This document shows, piece by piece, positions 1-8,574 of a stretch of 64,000 nucleotides of DNA. A program made the translations under genes and the position numbers. The stretch is from Cellulophaga sp. HaHaR_3_176 (GTDB taxonomy: Bacteria > Bacteroidota > Bacteroidia > Flavobacteriales > Flavobacteriaceae): positions 1,294,001 through 1,358,000 of the forward strand of contig NZ_CP058990.1 of NCBI RefSeq assembly GCF_019021925.1, read 5' to 3'. Below the pieces are notes generated by a model that had not been told where the DNA came from, did not search any database, and worked only from the letters and a program-made list of their open reading frames with translations. Within the stretch, counting starts at the first letter, position 1. Every line of letters starts with the position of its first letter.

Positions 1-43
1 GCGAAAACATAATATTTATCAAATTAACTCTTTTTTAAAAATA

Positions 44-72
44 AAAAAGCTACTCTATTTGAGTAGCTTTTT
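44..72. terminator. bidirectional terminator hairpin
   Basis: A perfect 12-bp inverted repeat (AAAAAGCTACTC, loop TATTT) with A-tract and T-tract flanks. It lies just downstream of the minus-strand gene ending at 127 and would end the operon that begins near 4330. The symmetric A/T tracts would also let it work for plus-strand transcription entering from the left. Confidence 0.85.
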
Positions 73-126
73 CTATATTATAAAATATTTTGGAAAGCAA
101 ATCTATATATAATGTATAATAAACTC

Positions 127-897
127 TTATTTATTAGCAGCTTTTATTTGTTCTCGTAAACCAAAGTAAAAAGTATCAAATTCAGGAGATACTTTGATAT
201 TTAAACCTTCAGAAAAACCTCCATCTTTAGCTGATGCAGAAATTCTGGTTGCAGCAACAGAAAAGTTTTTTTGTAACATATTAGCAATACTAGATGCTTG
301 TATTAATGCCATATCAAACTCACCAGTATTCGTAACTGCTTCAACAGTAATATTTGTATTTGAATGCAAGTTTAAAACAGTAGCTATTTTACCTAAATAA
401 GCTTCAGCAGTAGCGTCCTTAGTAGTTAATCCAGTTCTGATGGCTTCATTTAAAGAAACGATTACAGCACCGCTAGCTACATTTATAGAGCTATTTTCGC
501 CTAATGATTTTTTAAAATCTGTTAGTACCAATAACGCAATAGAATCGTGAGTACTAAAAGCATCAGTAATTTGCTTTAATTGAGCTTCTTTAGATTGAAG
601 AGAAGCTAAAGTTTTACCAATATTTTCAGATTTTTCAATCGATGCTTTTGTGAAACTATTGATGTTTTGCATTAACGATTTATTTGTTTCTAATAACTCA
701 TCAGCTTGTGCTTTATAAGATTCCGACTCTGTTTTACTAACAATCTCTTTTTTCCTAGAAATAGCTAATTCACTTTCTGTTTCAGAAATTTGTGTTTTTA
801 AATTGTCTATTTCTAATATTAAATCACTTTTTTTCTGTGCTTGCATTGTTACTATGCTCAACATGAAAACTACTAAAAGGGTGAAATTTTTAATCAT
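127..897 (-). CDS. degenerate OmpA-like coiled-coil periplasmic protein
   Basis: A 256-residue protein with a signal peptide (cleavage after the AQA near residue 21), a long coiled coil (about 22-115) and a C-terminal domain that follows the OmpA-family lipoprotein at 7649-8497 in layout. Shared layout includes the NxxKxLxSLQxKE stretch, the D-S-I/V segment and the closing FDTFYF/IDQFYE region. The peptidoglycan-binding signature is lost: the GHTD region reads AVTNTG, the LSxxRA helix reads ALIQASS, and the NRR motif is absent. I infer an exported structural paralog that no longer binds diaminopimelate in the usual way. It is the last gene of a minus-strand operon, 26 nt after the oxidoreductase gene and just before a terminator. 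The function is unknown. Confidence 0.75.
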   Translation of the reverse strand: MIKNFTLLVVFMLSIVTMQAQKKSDLILEIDNLKTQISETESELAISRKKEIVSKTESESYKAQADELLETNKSLMQNINSFTKASIEKSENIGKTLASLQSKEAQLKQITDAFSTHDSIALLVLTDFKKSLGENSSINVASGAVIVSLNEAIRTGLTTKDATAEAYLGKIATVLNLHSNTNITVEAVTNTGEFDMALIQASSIANMLQKNFSVAATRISASAKDGGFSEGLNIKVSPEFDTFYFGLREQIKAANK

Positions 898-923
898 TAT
901 TTTAATAAATTATAATTTGATAC

Positions 924-2486
924 TTATTTATTGGTAATTACCGATTTTCCTCCTAAAAAAATACAATCGTATAATTCTTGCATACCGTTAAAAGGAACGG
1001 GTGTTTTTTGATATTTATAAGCTGAACGTAAATCTCTATTCATATCAGTGTCATCTACATTTACTTGTATATCTTCCATATGAAATTGACAAGGATGTTC
1101 ATAACCAGCTGCATGTGTAATTTCTAAAAATTCTTTTCTAAATGATTTAAAGTATTGCGCTAAACGATCTGATTTTAATGGAACATCAATTCCATTTTGC
1201 AACCATTTATTTTGAGTAGCAATACCAGTAGGGCAGCGGTTGGTGTGGCAAACTTGTGCTTGAATACAACCAATACTCATCATAGCTTCACGAGCTACAT
1301 TTATACAATCAACACCCATAGCAAATGCCATAGCTGCTTTTGCTGGAAAACCTAATTTACCACTTCCAATAAATACAATACGATCTGTAAGTTCTCTATT
1401 TAAAAATACTTTATATAAACTAGAAAACCCGTAGACCCATGGTAAAGAAACATGATCTGCAAAACTTGGCGGAGCAGCACCGGTACCACCTTCACCACCA
1501 TCTACAGTTATAAAATCAGGGCCTTTACCTGTTTTTAACATTAAATCTGCTAGTTGTTCCCATTGGTCAATTTTACCAATAGCACCTTTAATACCAACTG
1601 GTAGTCCTGTTTCTTCTGCTATTTTTTCAATTAGTTGAAGCAATTCAGGAATTGTTTTAAAAGCTTTATGAGTAGCTGGAGAAAGTACATCCTTTCCAAC
1701 TTCTACGCCTCTAATTTCAGCTAGTTCAGGTGTGATTTTTGCACCTGGTAAAACACCACCTTTCCCTGGTTTTGCCCCTTGTGAAAGTTTAATTTCAATA
1801 GCTTTAATACATGGGTTGTTTTCTACTAATGCTTTAAGTTTTTCGATAGATAAGCTTCCTTCATCAGAACGAACACCAAAGTAGCCAGTTCCAAAATGAA
1901 ATACTACATCGCCACCTTGTTTATGATAAGGAGACAAACCACCTTCACCTGTATTATGGTAAGCATCAGATTTAGCAACACCTTTATTTAAAGATTCTAC
2001 TGCTGCAGCCGATAATGAGCCAAAACTCATCGCAGAAACATTTATTACAGACTTTGGTCGGTATAATTTTCTACGCTTATTATAAGCACCCATAACTTTA
2101 GCACAAGGCACAAAACTAGTATCTATTTGATTTGGATGTTCCGCAGGCACTTCATACGCCATCATTTGGTTTTTTACAAAAATATGATGATGTGCATAAA
2201 TATCTCTGTCAGTACCAAATCCTTCGTAATTATTTTCTTTCTTTGCAGAAGCATAAATCCAACCTCTTTCTATTCTATTAAAAGGAAGTTCCTCTCTATT
2301 ATTTGCTACAAAATATTGACGCATTTCAGGCCCTATACTTTCTAGCCAATACCTAAAATGACCTACAATAGGGAAGTTGTGTGAAATAGTATGTGAGCGT
2401 TGAAAAAATATATCTCTAATGGCAACTATTACTATTATAATTAGAAGCCAAACCCACCATGAAATACTAGTTATAAAATCTATCAT
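924..2486 (-). CDS. FMN-binding glutamate synthase family protein
   Basis: A 520-residue protein matching the FMN/Fe-S synthase domain of glutamate synthase, without the glutaminase or FAD/NADPH parts. One N-terminal membrane helix (about 8-24) anchors it. Visible signatures are the GGEGGTGAAPP phosphate loop, the central TIM-barrel segment with KGAIGK, and Cys407-x5-Cys413-x4-Cys418, which matches the [3Fe-4S] ligands of GltB. Known relatives are annotated only by domain. Whether it makes glutamate is doubtful because no amidotransferase or GltD partner is adjacent. It sits between an M20 amidohydrolase, which could release amino acids, and a periplasmic OmpA-like protein. The family call is firm; the substrate is unknown. 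Confidence 0.88.
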   Translation of the reverse strand: MIDFITSISWWVWLLIIIVIVAIRDIFFQRSHTISHNFPIVGHFRYWLESIGPEMRQYFVANNREELPFNRIERGWIYASAKKENNYEGFGTDRDIYAHHHIFVKNQMMAYEVPAEHPNQIDTSFVPCAKVMGAYNKRRKLYRPKSVINVSAMSFGSLSAAAVESLNKGVAKSDAYHNTGEGGLSPYHKQGGDVVFHFGTGYFGVRSDEGSLSIEKLKALVENNPCIKAIEIKLSQGAKPGKGGVLPGAKITPELAEIRGVEVGKDVLSPATHKAFKTIPELLQLIEKIAEETGLPVGIKGAIGKIDQWEQLADLMLKTGKGPDFITVDGGEGGTGAAPPSFADHVSLPWVYGFSSLYKVFLNRELTDRIVFIGSGKLGFPAKAAMAFAMGVDCINVAREAMMSIGCIQAQVCHTNRCPTGIATQNKWLQNGIDVPLKSDRLAQYFKSFRKEFLEITHAAGYEHPCQFHMEDIQVNVDDTDMNRDLRSAYKYQKTPVPFNGMQELYDCIFLGGKSVITNK

Positions 2487-2512
2487 TTACTTTTAAATTT
2501 TGTTCAAATGTA

Positions 2513-3787
2513 TTATTTATTTAAATAATCTAAACTCATTTCAGTAAGTGTTTTTACACCTAAAAGTAAACCACTTTCATCTATCTTAAAATCAGGAGTA
2601 TGATGCGGAAATGATGTTTCGTTGCCAGGTGTCATTCCTCCTAAAAAGAAATAAAAACCAGGAATTTTTTCTTGAAAATAAGAAAAATCTTCACCACCTG
2701 TCGTTGCTTTTGTAATTTTTACATTTTCAGATCCCGCAACACGTTGCATTGTTGGTAACATTTGATTTACTAAATCAGTGTCATTATTAGTTATAGCGGT
2801 AAAACTTTCTACTGAAAATGTAGCTTCACCCCCATAGGCTTTAGCTATGGTTTCTGTAATTTCTTTCATTCTGCGTAAAATAAGCTCACGCATTTCAGGG
2901 TTTAATGTTCGAATTGTTCCTATAAGTTCAGCACTTTCAGGAATTATATTAAAACGAACACCGCTTGTAATTTTTCCAACCGTAATTACTGCTGCTTCTT
3001 CTGTTAAATTAGATTCTCTACTAATTATAGTCTGTAAACCATCAATAATTTTAGCACTTATTAAAATAGGGTCAACGCCTGACCATGGTTGTGAGCCATG
3101 TGTTTGTTTACCTTTTACGTTTATTACAAAGCGTTCTACAGCAGCCATTATACCACCTGTTTTATAACGAATAACGCCTACAGGTGTTGCTGAATTTATA
3201 TGAAGCCCAAAAATAGCATCTACCTTAGGGTTTTCTAAAACATTTTCTTTAATCATTAATTTAGCACCACCTTCTTCACCTGGAGGTGGGCCTTCTTCTG
3301 CTGGCTGAAAAATAAATTTAATAGTACCCTTTATTTGATCTTTATTTTTAGATAAAATTTCAGCAACACCCATTAAAATAGCAGTGTGTGTATCATGTCC
3401 GCAAGCATGCATAACACCAGTTTCTACACCTAAAAAATCTGCTTTTACATTCGACTTAAATAATAAATCATTTCTTTCTGTTACAGGTAACGCATCAATA
3501 TCGGCACGTAGTGCGATAACCTTCCCAGGTTTGTTTCCTTTTAAAATACCAACAACACCCGTTTTAGCAACACCTGTTTCAACTTTTATTCCTAAGGATT
3601 TTAAGTGTTTTGCAATTTTTTCAGCAGTTTTAAATTCTCTATTCGATAATTCTGGATTTTGGTGAAAATCTCTTCTCCATTCAATTACTTTGCTTTCTAT
3701 CGATTCAAAATCTTTTTCTGGAATAGAATTTTGTGCAAATGCACAAAACCCGAAAAGTAGAAACCCTTTGAGTATTATTTTTTTCAT
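2513..3787 (-). CDS. exported M20 family amidohydrolase
   Basis: A 424-residue zinc amidohydrolase of the M20 IAA-amino-acid/hippurate hydrolase type, which cleaves N-acyl amino acids. A signal peptide (cleavage after CAFA, about residue 18) sends it out of the cytoplasm. Metal and catalytic residues are visible: Cys129 and His131 in ACGHDTH, the glutamate pair in QPAEEG (about 164-165), His196 in GLHIN, and GGEDFSYF near the C terminus. The dimerisation domain (about 210-320) is complete. It starts 3 nt after the DsrE-like gene and is followed by the FMN oxidoreductase gene, so the operon probably handles an N-acylated amino-acid pool. The natural substrate cannot be read from the sequence. 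Confidence 0.9.
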   Translation of the reverse strand: MKKIILKGFLLFGFCAFAQNSIPEKDFESIESKVIEWRRDFHQNPELSNREFKTAEKIAKHLKSLGIKVETGVAKTGVVGILKGNKPGKVIALRADIDALPVTERNDLLFKSNVKADFLGVETGVMHACGHDTHTAILMGVAEILSKNKDQIKGTIKFIFQPAEEGPPPGEEGGAKLMIKENVLENPKVDAIFGLHINSATPVGVIRYKTGGIMAAVERFVINVKGKQTHGSQPWSGVDPILISAKIIDGLQTIISRESNLTEEAAVITVGKITSGVRFNIIPESAELIGTIRTLNPEMRELILRRMKEITETIAKAYGGEATFSVESFTAITNNDTDLVNQMLPTMQRVAGSENVKITKATTGGEDFSYFQEKIPGFYFFLGGMTPGNETSFPHHTPDFKIDESGLLLGVKTLTEMSLDYLNK

Positions 3788-3790
3788 ATG

Positions 3791-4330
3791 CTAAAATTTA
3801 ATTAGTCTGTAATCTTCGTTTTGTAATTGAACAAGAGCCGTCATTGCAGAAAGTGAAAGTTGCACCCCATTAATCATTTCTGTTTTTTTAATTTTTCGAT
3901 GACTAGCTGTTTGGCCACATAAAATTATTTGTACATCAGCATCGATTAATGCATTTATCAATTCTAAATTTGGATTTTTAATGCCATATCTTTCTTTATA
4001 AGCAGCATCTGTGAGTATATCTTTAGCTGCAGCGCCATGAATAACTAAAGCTACGTGTAATTGCTTTTTAGACATGCCGGATTGTGCATGCATATTTAAA
4101 AAACGAGCACCTGTTTCTATCGAAGCATTACTTTTATTATTTTCTTTAGGACTATAGCCTACATCAAAAACAGCTTTAAAATCGGCAGAAACATCATAAT
4201 TAAAATCTTGGTCAGCTAATTCAAAAACTTTTCCAAAACCATTAATGATTGGATCTTTAGTTATTTCTTTTTTACAACTAAATTGTATAATAAAAATAGA
4301 TAAAATTAGAAGGTATTGTATTAATTTCAT
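3791..4330 (-). CDS. DsrE-like lipoprotein
   Basis: I choose the ATG at 4330 (179 residues) over an in-frame ATG at 4402. The shorter product begins with a type II signal peptide ending in the lipobox FSC, and a TATATTTG -7 box at 4384-4391 would place transcription start downstream of 4402. The mature protein resembles the DsrE/YchN fold, with an A-L-V-I-H-G-A-A segment and a central Cys in ILCGQTASHRK where DsrE-type proteins carry their sulfur-handling cysteine. It is the first gene of the four-gene minus-strand operon ending at 127. A role in periplasmic sulfur or redox chemistry is inference; the fold call is moderate. Confidence 0.75.
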   Translation of the reverse strand: MKLIQYLLILSIFIIQFSCKKEITKDPIINGFGKVFELADQDFNYDVSADFKAVFDVGYSPKENNKSNASIETGARFLNMHAQSGMSKKQLHVALVIHGAAAKDILTDAAYKERYGIKNPNLELINALIDADVQIILCGQTASHRKIKKTEMINGVQLSLSAMTALVQLQNEDYRLIKF

Positions 4331-4380
4331 TAAAGTCTGACTAAGTATTTTGATAATATGGTGTGAATTTTCATCATTCC

Positions 4381-4408
4381 ATTCAAATATATTCAAATTC
4401 ATTTGAAT
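4381..4408 (-). promoter_or_regulatory. promoter -7 box with phased ATTCAAAT repeats
   Basis: TATATTTG on the minus strand (4384-4391) fits the Bacteroidetes -7 consensus TAnnTTTG and would drive the DsrE/M20/oxidoreductase operon. It is embedded in three copies of ATTCAAAT starting at 4381, 4391 and (inverted) 4401, exactly 10 bp apart. The last two form a perfect 8-bp palindrome with a 2-nt spacer. This could be an operator, which is inference. Confidence 0.5.
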
Positions 4409-4504
4409 GGGTAATTATTGTTCATAATTATTAAACGCATCATTTTAGTATGCAATCAATTATAGTTAAATTCACACCTCCATTAAAAAACAAAGTAAAA
4501 GCAC

Positions 4505-6835
4505 TTGGAAAACTACATAAATCAGTTGAATGAAGCTCAGCGAGCACCTGTATTACATAAAGATGGACCTTTAATTGTAATTGCAGGAGCCGGTTCTGGG
4601 AAAACAAGGGTATTAACGTACCGTATTGCGTATTTGATGAACCAAGGTGTTGATTCGTTCAATATTTTGGCTCTTACATTTACCAATAAGGCAGCACGTG
4701 AAATGAAAGAGCGTATTTCAAGTATTGTTGGTAGTACAGAAGCAAAAAATTTGATGATGGGAACATTCCATTCTGTTTTTGCTAGATTGTTGCGATATGA
4801 TGGAGATAAATTAGGCTTTCCTAGTAATTTCACAATTTATGATACGCAAGATTCCCAACGTTTGATAGCTTCAATTATCAAAGAAATGGGACTTGATAAA
4901 GATATTTATAAATATAAACAGGTACAAAATAGAATATCATCTTTCAAAAATAGTTTAATAACAGTTCGTGCTTATTATAATGACAATGATTTGCAAGAAG
5001 CCGATGCTATGGCAAAAAAACCCCGAATAGGGGAAATTTATGAAAAATATGTAGATCGCTGCTTTAAAGCAGGAGCTATGGATTTTGATGATTTATTGTT
5101 ACGGACAAATGAACTTTTAAATCGTTTTCCTGAAGTATTAGCAAAATACCAAGATCGTTTTAGATACGTTTTAGTTGATGAGTACCAAGATACAAACCAC
5201 TCTCAATACTTAATAATTAAGGCATTATCAGATAAGTTTCAAAATATTTGTGTAGTTGGTGATGATGCGCAAAGTATTTATTCTTTCCGTGGAGCAAATA
5301 TTAGTAATATTTTAAATTTTCAGAAAGATTACGATAATGTTATAATGTATCGTTTAGAGCAAAATTACAGATCTACTCGTAATATTGTTAACGCAGCAAA
5401 CTCTATCATAGCTAATAATACAAATCAATTAGAAAAAGTAGTTTGGACCGATAATGATGATGGTCCGGCAATAAAAATACACCGTAGTACTACCGATGCA
5501 GAAGAAGGCAGGTTTGTCGCAGGTTCAATTTTTGAGAATAGAATGCAGCATCAAATGTCTAACGGTAGCTTTGCTGTTTTATACCGAACAAATTCACAGT
5601 CAAGAGCAATTGAAGATGCCTTGAGAAAACGAGATATTCCTTATAGAATTTATGGTGGTTTATCTTTTTACCAACGTAAAGAGATAAAAGATGTTTTGGC
5701 ATATTTACGTTTGGTAATCAACCCAAAAGATGAAGAAGCTTTAAAACGTGTAATTAATTTTCCTGCACGTGGAATAGGGCAAAGTACACTTGATAAATTG
5801 AGTGTAGCGGCGAACCATTATGGTCGTTCTATTTTTGAAGTTATTGAAAATTTAGATCGTATTAATCTAAAAATTAATAACGGAACTAAAAATAAACTGG
5901 CGGATTTTACAAACATGATCAAAAGTTTTCAGATCATGAATGAAACTACTGATGCTTTTGCTTTGTCAGAACATGTAGCGAAAAAAACAGGACTTCTTTT
6001 AGAATTTAAAAAAGACGGTACACCTGAAGGAATTGCAAAAATGGATAATATCGAAGAATTATTAAACGGTATTAAAGATTTTGTTGAAGGACAAAAAGAA
6101 ATTGAAGATGCAACCGGTAACATAAGTGAGTTTTTAGAAGATGTAGCCCTTGCTACAGATTTAGATAATGATACTGGTGATGATGATCGTGTAGCTTTAA
6201 TGACAATACACTTAGCAAAGGGATTAGAGTTTCCGCATGTGTATATAGTTGGAATGGAAGAAGATTTATTCCCTTCTGGTATGAGTATGAGTACACGGAG
6301 TGAGTTAGAGGAAGAACGTCGTTTGTTTTATGTAGCATTAACAAGGGCTGAAAAACAAGCCTATTTAACGTACACACAAAACAGATACCGTTGGGGTAAA
6401 TTGGTAGATGCAGAGCCTAGTCGTTTTATAGAAGAAATTGATGAGAAATTTGTAGAGAATTTAACTCCTATTGATAGAGCTGGTTATAGGTATAAACCTT
6501 TAGTTGATGCTGATATTTTTGGAGATGTAGATAAGAGTAAGTTACGACAAGTAAAACCTAAAAGTGGTGTGCCACCAACAGTAACTACGCCAAATGAAAA
6601 TCAATTACGCAAACTACGTAAGTTAAAACCAGAATTAGCTCAACCTATAGGTAACACTAATACTATAGATCCAGCCTTGGCAGAAGGAAGTATGATAAAC
6701 CATACTCGATTTGGTAGGGGTAGAGTAGTTAAATTAGAAGGCGTTGGTAATGATAGAAAAGCAGAAATTCAGTTTGATACTGCTGGCGTTAAAAAGTTGC
6801 TTCTCCGTTTTGCAAAACTAGAAGTAATAGGGTAA
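4505..6835 (+). CDS. uvrD: UvrD/PcrA-type superfamily 1 DNA helicase
   Basis: A 776-residue 3'-5' helicase of nucleotide excision and mismatch repair and replication restart. All SF1 motifs are present: Q motif LNEAQRAPV (8-16), Walker A GAGSGKT (28-34), motif Ia TFTNKAA, motif II DEYQDTN, motif III GDDAQSIYSFRGA, and motif VI ALTRAEKQAYL. A C-terminal Tudor-like PcrA domain with HTRFGRGRVV follows. The start must be TTG at 4505: a TAA lies two codons upstream, the next in-frame ATG would remove the Q motif and Walker A, and the family N terminus fits the TTG. No Shine-Dalgarno is visible. It is divergent from the DsrE-like operon and is followed by the YciO-type gene. PcrA and UvrD cannot be told apart here. 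Confidence 0.95.
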   Translation: MENYINQLNEAQRAPVLHKDGPLIVIAGAGSGKTRVLTYRIAYLMNQGVDSFNILALTFTNKAAREMKERISSIVGSTEAKNLMMGTFHSVFARLLRYDGDKLGFPSNFTIYDTQDSQRLIASIIKEMGLDKDIYKYKQVQNRISSFKNSLITVRAYYNDNDLQEADAMAKKPRIGEIYEKYVDRCFKAGAMDFDDLLLRTNELLNRFPEVLAKYQDRFRYVLVDEYQDTNHSQYLIIKALSDKFQNICVVGDDAQSIYSFRGANISNILNFQKDYDNVIMYRLEQNYRSTRNIVNAANSIIANNTNQLEKVVWTDNDDGPAIKIHRSTTDAEEGRFVAGSIFENRMQHQMSNGSFAVLYRTNSQSRAIEDALRKRDIPYRIYGGLSFYQRKEIKDVLAYLRLVINPKDEEALKRVINFPARGIGQSTLDKLSVAANHYGRSIFEVIENLDRINLKINNGTKNKLADFTNMIKSFQIMNETTDAFALSEHVAKKTGLLLEFKKDGTPEGIAKMDNIEELLNGIKDFVEGQKEIEDATGNISEFLEDVALATDLDNDTGDDDRVALMTIHLAKGLEFPHVYIVGMEEDLFPSGMSMSTRSELEEERRLFYVALTRAEKQAYLTYTQNRYRWGKLVDAEPSRFIEEIDEKFVENLTPIDRAGYRYKPLVDADIFGDVDKSKLRQVKPKSGVPPTVTTPNENQLRKLRKLKPELAQPIGNTNTIDPALAEGSMINHTRFGRGRVVKLEGVGNDRKAEIQFDTAGVKKLLLRFAKLEVIG

Positions 6836-6956
6836 TTTTTTTATTTAGAAATAGTATTCGAAGTATTTTTAAGTTAAATTAAGGCAAAGAGTGCGTTTTT
6901 AAAACAGTAAATTTATTTAATAAGAATATTTTTTTATTAATTAATACAATCATGTT

Positions 6957-7577
6957 ATGTCAGAATTTATAAAAATATATCCAGAGAATCCGAACCCTAA
7001 AGAAATAAAACGAGTTGTTGATGTTCTTCGTAAAGGTGGTCTAATAATTTACCCTACCGACACTGTTTATGGTTTAGGTTGCGATATAACAAATACAAAG
7101 GCATTAGAAAAAATTGCAAGAATTAAAGGTGTTAAATTAGAAAAGGCAAACTGGTCATTTATATGTGCTGATTTAAGTAACTTATCAGATTACGTTCGCC
7201 AGATAGATTCTCCCACTTTTAAAATTCTAAAAAGAGCCTTGCCAGGCCCCTATACTTTCATACTACCAGGTAATAATAATTTACCTAAAATATTTAAAAA
7301 GAAAAAAACTGTTGGTATAAGAGTGCCTGACAATTCTATAGCAAAAGCTTTAGTTGAGGCATTAGGAAACCCAATTGTATCTACATCAATTAGAGATGAA
7401 GATGAATTGTTAGAATACACTACAGACCCTGAATTAATTTATGAAAAGTGGCAAAATTTAGTAGATATTGTTATTGATGGTGGTTACGGAGATAATGTTG
7501 CATCAACTGTTATAGATTTATCTGAAGCAGAACCAGAAATTATAAGAGAAGGTAAAGGAAGTTTAGATATTTTTTAA
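6957..7577 (+). CDS. Sua5/YciO/YrdC family protein
   Basis: A 206-residue protein with the YrdC fold of threonylcarbamoyl-AMP synthases, which act in tRNA t6A formation. Seen are the KGGLIIYPTDTVYGLGCD segment near residues 24-41 and the GIRVPDN and PIVSTS segments. The length and the KGVKLEKANWSFICAD stretch, where Sua5/TsaC have KxR-x4-P-L, are closer to the YciO branch, whose role in t6A is uncertain. It begins 121 nt after uvrD and ends before a bidirectional terminator. The fold is certain; TsaC activity is not. Confidence 0.85.
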   Translation: MSEFIKIYPENPNPKEIKRVVDVLRKGGLIIYPTDTVYGLGCDITNTKALEKIARIKGVKLEKANWSFICADLSNLSDYVRQIDSPTFKILKRALPGPYTFILPGNNNLPKIFKKKKTVGIRVPDNSIAKALVEALGNPIVSTSIRDEDELLEYTTDPELIYEKWQNLVDIVIDGGYGDNVASTVIDLSEAEPEIIREGKGSLDIF

Positions 7578-7602
7578 TTCATCTATTTTTTTTAAGCACA
7601 AA

Positions 7603-7628
7603 AAAAGGCGACCAATTGGTCGCCTTTT
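7603..7628. terminator. bidirectional terminator hairpin
   Basis: A perfect 26-bp palindrome built from AAAAGGCGACC and its complement around AATT, between the convergent YciO-type gene (plus) and the OmpA gene (minus). The A and T tracts on both sides make it usable in both directions. Confidence 0.9.
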
Positions 7629-7648
7629 ATATTTTTAATCAATTATGA

Positions 7649-8497
7649 TTAATTGATTTTAGGATCTTTCATTCCGTCTTCAATCATTTCATAGAATTGA
7701 TCTATTTTAGGAAGAACAACTATACGAGTTCTTCTGTTTTTAGCTTTATCTGTAGCAGATACAGGTACATAAGAAGATCTTGCAGCAGCAGTCATACGCT
7801 TAGGATCTACATTGTAATCGTTCTGTAAAATTCTAACAATAGCAGTTGCTCGTTTAGCACTTAAATCCCAGTTGTCTAATAAAACACCTTTTCTATAAGG
7901 TACTGAATCAGTGTGACCTTCAACCATAAATTCGAAATCTGGTTTGTTATTTACAACTTTAGCAACTTTACCCAAAATTTCATTAGCTCTACCAGTTACG
8001 TTATAACTACCGCTGCTAAATAATAATTTATCAGATATAGAAACAAAAACAACACCTTTTTCTACACTAATTTCAATATCTTCATCATCCAAGTTTCCAA
8101 GAACACCTTTTAAACTTTGTACTAAAGAAAGGTTTACAGAATCTCTACGAGTAATAGCGTCGTTTAATTTTCTAATAGTTAAATCTTTCTCTTGTAAACT
8201 TTCTAAAGATTTCTCTAAATTTTGAGCTCCCTTAGACGAAAGAGTGGTAAGGTTACCCATATTATTAATTAATTCTTGATTATTGCTTTTCAAGAATGCA
8301 TTTTGATCTTCTAATGTTTTTAAACGAGAAGAAGCAGATGCCTTTTCTTCTAAACATGTATTAAGCTTAACTGATGCAGAATTTAATAAATCTTGAGTTT
8401 CTTTATTCTTCGCCTCCAGCTCTGCATATTTCTTTTGTGACACACAAGAGGATAAAAGTAATGTAACCCCTAAACAGCCTAAAATGATTTTCTTCAT
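7649..8497 (-). CDS. OmpA family peptidoglycan-associated lipoprotein
   Basis: A 282-residue lipoprotein: type II signal peptide with lipobox LLSSC (Cys18), a coiled coil (about 22-120), and an OmpA/MotB domain (about 150-265). The peptidoglycan ligands are intact: GHTDS, NWDLSAKRA and KNRRTRI. It should tether the outer membrane to the murein. It differs from the shorter paralog at 127-897, which has lost these residues. The gene lies 77 nt downstream of the glycosyltransferase gene and ends at a strong shared terminator. Confidence 0.92.
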   Translation of the reverse strand: MKKIILGCLGVTLLLSSCVSQKKYAELEAKNKETQDLLNSASVKLNTCLEEKASASSRLKTLEDQNAFLKSNNQELINNMGNLTTLSSKGAQNLEKSLESLQEKDLTIRKLNDAITRRDSVNLSLVQSLKGVLGNLDDEDIEISVEKGVVFVSISDKLLFSSGSYNVTGRANEILGKVAKVVNNKPDFEFMVEGHTDSVPYRKGVLLDNWDLSAKRATAIVRILQNDYNVDPKRMTAAARSSYVPVSATDKAKNRRTRIVVLPKIDQFYEMIEDGMKDPKIN

Positions 8498-8574
8498 AAT
8501 TTTTAAAACTAAAATTAATTTGTTAATTCAAAGTAAAATTATACAAAAACCAATAAGTTAACAGTACTTATTAG

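Noticed and set aside
4331..4402. Longer start of the DsrE-like gene (ATG at 4402)
   Set aside because: The lipoprotein signal starts at 4330, and the likely -7 box lies between the two starts.
6840..6880. Terminator after uvrD
   Set aside because: Only a short, imperfect AT-rich repeat with TTCGAA was found, with no convincing stem.
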